Shown: positions 61,829 through 64,000 of the stretch, piece after piece
Numbering within the stretch: position 1 is the stretch's first letter
Layout: each line of letters starts with the position of its first letter
DNA from: Flavobacterium sp. 11
GTDB lineage: Bacteria > Bacteroidota > Bacteroidia > Flavobacteriales > Flavobacteriaceae
DNA length: 64,000 nt
Assembly: GCF_002754315.1 (NCBI RefSeq)
Contig: NZ_PEFE01000001.1
Span: 2,976,001-3,040,000, forward strand
Direction: 5' to 3'
The notes under the pieces: model-generated
The model's input: only the letters and a program-made list of their open reading frames with translations
Databases searched by the model: none
Told to the model about the DNA's origin: nothing
Position numbers and translations under genes: made by a program

Positions 61829-62737
61829 ATGAAAACAAAATTATTTTCTTTCGTTTTGATGTTTACAGCCATAGTAAGTTTTGCACAACAAGATGCCCAA
61901 TTTACTCAATACATGTACAACACAATCAATATTAATCCTGCTTATGCCGGATCAAGAGGTGCTTTAAGTATTTTTGCACTACATCGTACACAATGGGTAG
62001 GACTTGATGGTGCTCCAGTTACTAATGCACTTTCTGTAAATACTCCACTCAACGAAAATAATTTAGGTTTGGGAGTATCAATTATAAATGATAAAATTGG
62101 GCCTACCACTGAAAATACAATTTCAGCTGATTTATCATACACAGTCCCCACTTCTGAAACTTTTAAACTATCTTTTGGAATCAAAGCAACTGCTAACTTT
62201 TTCAACTTGGATGTCAACCGATTAAATCCTGTTGATGATGATCCTAGTCTGCATGATTTCGATAATAAATTCACCCCAAATATTGGAGCTGGTGTTTATT
62301 TACATTCAGACAAAGCCTATATAGGGTTTTCTGTTCCTAATTTCATAGAAAGTAACCGTTACGATGATAATGAAGTAGCCATTTTTAAAGAAAAAATCAA
62401 TTATTACTTAATTGCAGGTTATGTATTTGATCTAAATAATTCAATTAAATTTAAGCCTGCGGTGCTTTCTAAAATAGTTGAAGGAGCACCGCTTCAACTG
62501 GATGTATCAGGAAATTTTATGTTCAATGATAAATTTGTTGTTGGGCTAGCTTACAGATGGTCTGCCGCAATAAGTGCGATGGTTGGATTTCAAGTTACTG
62601 ACGGAATGTATATAGGATATGGTTATGACCATGAAACCACTAATTTGAATAACTATAATTCCGGTTCTCATGAAATATTTTTACGTTATGAAATATTTAA
62701 AAATAATGCTAAAATTATAACTCCTAGATTCTTCTAA
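61829..62737 (+). CDS. PorP/SprF-family type IX secretion membrane protein
   Basis: 302-residue outer-membrane beta-barrel with signal peptide (KTKLFSFVLMFTAIVSFAQ). The start QQDAQFTQYMYNTININPAYAGSRG is the hallmark of the family, followed by LHRTQWVGLDGAP. SprF-like proteins are needed for export or attachment of cargo with type B C-terminal domains, and such genes usually follow the cargo gene, as here. Confidence 0.93.
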   Translation: MKTKLFSFVLMFTAIVSFAQQDAQFTQYMYNTININPAYAGSRGALSIFALHRTQWVGLDGAPVTNALSVNTPLNENNLGLGVSIINDKIGPTTENTISADLSYTVPTSETFKLSFGIKATANFFNLDVNRLNPVDDDPSLHDFDNKFTPNIGAGVYLHSDKAYIGFSVPNFIESNRYDDNEVAIFKEKINYYLIAGYVFDLNNSIKFKPAVLSKIVEGAPLQLDVSGNFMFNDKFVVGLAYRWSAAISAMVGFQVTDGMYIGYGYDHETTNLNNYNSGSHEIFLRYEIFKNNAKIITPRFF

Positions 62738-62748
62738 AAACAATTATT

Positions 62749-64000
62749 ATGAAAAAAAATATACTCCTTTACATAACAATAGTAAGTGTTTTTTCTATTA
62801 ACATTTATTCCCAAAAAGCAAAATTGGCTACTGCCGATAAAAAGTATGACGGCTATGCTTATGTAGATGCCATCAAAACCTATGAAAGGGTTGCTGAAAA
62901 AGGATATAAATCTGCGGATCTGTTTAAAAAGTTGGGGAATGCTTACTACTTTAATGCTCAGTTCGATAAAGCAGCTAAATGGTATGGTGAATTATTTACT
63001 ATGGATACCTCCAATTTAGAACCGGAATATTATTATCGTTATGCTCAGTCTTTAAGAGCAATGGACCAAAATGATAAGGCTAATGAGATGATGGAGTTAT
63101 TCAACCAAAAATCAGGAAACGATACCAGAGGAAAACTATTTAAAAAAAACACCAACTATTTAGAAGCTATAAAAGCAAATTCCGGAAGGTATACAGTTGA
63201 AGATGCCGGAATAAACTCTATGTATTCTGATTATGGAACTGCACTATATTCGAATAAATTAGTTTTTGCTTCAGCAAGGGATACCGGAAGTCTTGGACAA
63301 AGAAAACACAAATGGACCAATCAGTATTTTACAAACTTGTACACGGCTGACTTAGGAGAAGACTTGACAACGGGTGCTGCAAAAAAGTTTGATGGAACCA
63401 TAAATTCTAAGTTTCATGAATCTACTCCTACTTTTAGTAGTGACGGAAAAACTATGTACTTTACCAGAAACAACTATCTCGATGGTAAAAAAGGAAAAGA
63501 TGGAAATAAAATTACTTTAATAAAAATATACAAAGCCACTTTAGAGAATGACAAATGGGCAAATGTAACCGAACTGCCTTTTGACAGTGATAATTACAGT
63601 ACTGCACATCCTGCATTAAGTCCTGATGGAAAAACATTGTATTTTGCTTCTGACATGCCTGGAACTTTAGGACAATCTGATTTGTTCAAAGTAAAGATAA
63701 ATGAAGATGGTACTTTTGGAATCCCTGAGAATTTAGGCAATACTATTAATACTGAAGGAAGAGAAACCTTCCCTTTTATCAATGATGAAAATGAAATTTA
63801 CTTTGCATCAGATGGACATCCTGGACTTGGAGGTTTAGATGTATTTATGTCTCGAATAAATACCGATGGCACTTTTAGTGAAGTTCAAAATGTAGGTGCT
63901 GATGTGAACTCTCCTAAAGATGATTTCGCTTATTTAATTGATACAAAATCAAGAAGAGGATTTTTTACTTCCAATAGAGACGGTGGTCAGGGTTATGACG
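62749..64000 (+). CDS. TPR/PD40/OmpA-type outer-membrane protein (partial)
   Basis: A frame starting at 62749 runs off the window (at least 417 residues). It has a signal peptide (KKNILLYITIVSVFSINIYSQ), a TPR-like region (about 25-135: YDGYAYVDAIKTYERVAEKGY, KLGNAYYFNAQFDKAAKWYGELF), then WD40-like PD40 repeats (STPTFSSDGKTMYFTRNN, AHPALSPDGKTLYFASDM, INDENEIYFASDGHPGLGGLDVF). Proteins of this layout normally continue with a carboxypeptidase-like domain and an OmpA peptidoglycan-binding domain, not visible here. It follows porP/sprF by 11 bp and completes the usual adhesin-SprF-OmpA set. Confidence 0.88.
   Translation, partial: MKKNILLYITIVSVFSINIYSQKAKLATADKKYDGYAYVDAIKTYERVAEKGYKSADLFKKLGNAYYFNAQFDKAAKWYGELFTMDTSNLEPEYYYRYAQSLRAMDQNDKANEMMELFNQKSGNDTRGKLFKKNTNYLEAIKANSGRYTVEDAGINSMYSDYGTALYSNKLVFASARDTGSLGQRKHKWTNQYFTNLYTADLGEDLTTGAAKKFDGTINSKFHESTPTFSSDGKTMYFTRNNYLDGKKGKDGNKITLIKIYKATLENDKWANVTELPFDSDNYSTAHPALSPDGKTLYFASDMPGTLGQSDLFKVKINEDGTFGIPENLGNTINTEGRETFPFINDENEIYFASDGHPGLGGLDVFMSRINTDGTFSEVQNVGADVNSPKDDFAYLIDTKSRRGFFTSNRDGGQGYD

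Overview
The window is about 64 kb of AT-rich chromosome from a member of the Bacteroidota, most likely Flavobacterium or a close relative in the Flavobacteriaceae. Supporting this are type IX secretion (T9SS) cargo with its PorP/SprF partner, a SusC/SusD pair, promoters of the TTG / TAnnTTTG type, start codons that mostly lack Shine-Dalgarno sequences, and gene pairs typical of the group (DUF3822-rsmD; arginine decarboxylase with a deoxyhypusine-synthase-like gene). All calls come from reading the sequence; no database search was run.

Layout. 1-2.3 kb: end of an unidentified gene, a lipid kinase, a half-size EamA transporter and a PAP2 phosphatase. 2.4-4.2 kb: a likely acquired block with an exported Fe/Mn superoxide dismutase and a lipoprotein, bordered by an attC-like imperfect hairpin and twin palindromes. 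4.3-12.5 kb: a small HTH-like protein, a promoter-driven structured RNA candidate (4774-4945), a long hairpin-rich leader and a susC-susD-S9 peptidase operon. About 12.58-18.28 kb: a compact mobilizable element with a structured non-coding left part, an AbiEii-type nucleotidyltransferase and its partner, mobA-mobB, a small ORF and a large serine recombinase whose last codons run into a tRNA-Val gene. 18.5-51.8 kb: mainly housekeeping genes (ABC exporter, proline dehydrogenase, aroB, polyamine genes, recQ, a DNA glycosylase, ppc, Lrp, M14 peptidase with an XRE regulator, kdsB, RecD-like helicase, rsmD, panE, rnpB, dnaX, and a polyphosphate cluster sixA-ppk1-ppx-TMEM175). 52.3-64 kb: a 3122-residue T9SS adhesin with two large tandem-repeat arrays, followed by porP/sprF and an OmpA/PD40-type gene cut by the window end.

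Most interesting points: (1) dnaX is split at a run of ten A residues, so the full tau form needs a -1 shift or transcript slippage; (2) five TTAC-N4-GTAA palindromes lie between a divergent M14 peptidase and an XRE regulator, one covering the regulator's start codon; (3) the recombinase reading frame ends inside tRNA-Val and reads through the tRNA terminator, so host DNA may supply its last codons; (4) a rod-like RNA candidate with a near-perfect promoter lies upstream of the susCD operon; (5) the superoxide dismutase lacks the gateway tyrosine and carries His at the usual Gln position; (6) the 237-bp repeats of the adhesin are a shuffled mosaic of synonymous variants, which suggests ongoing recombination.
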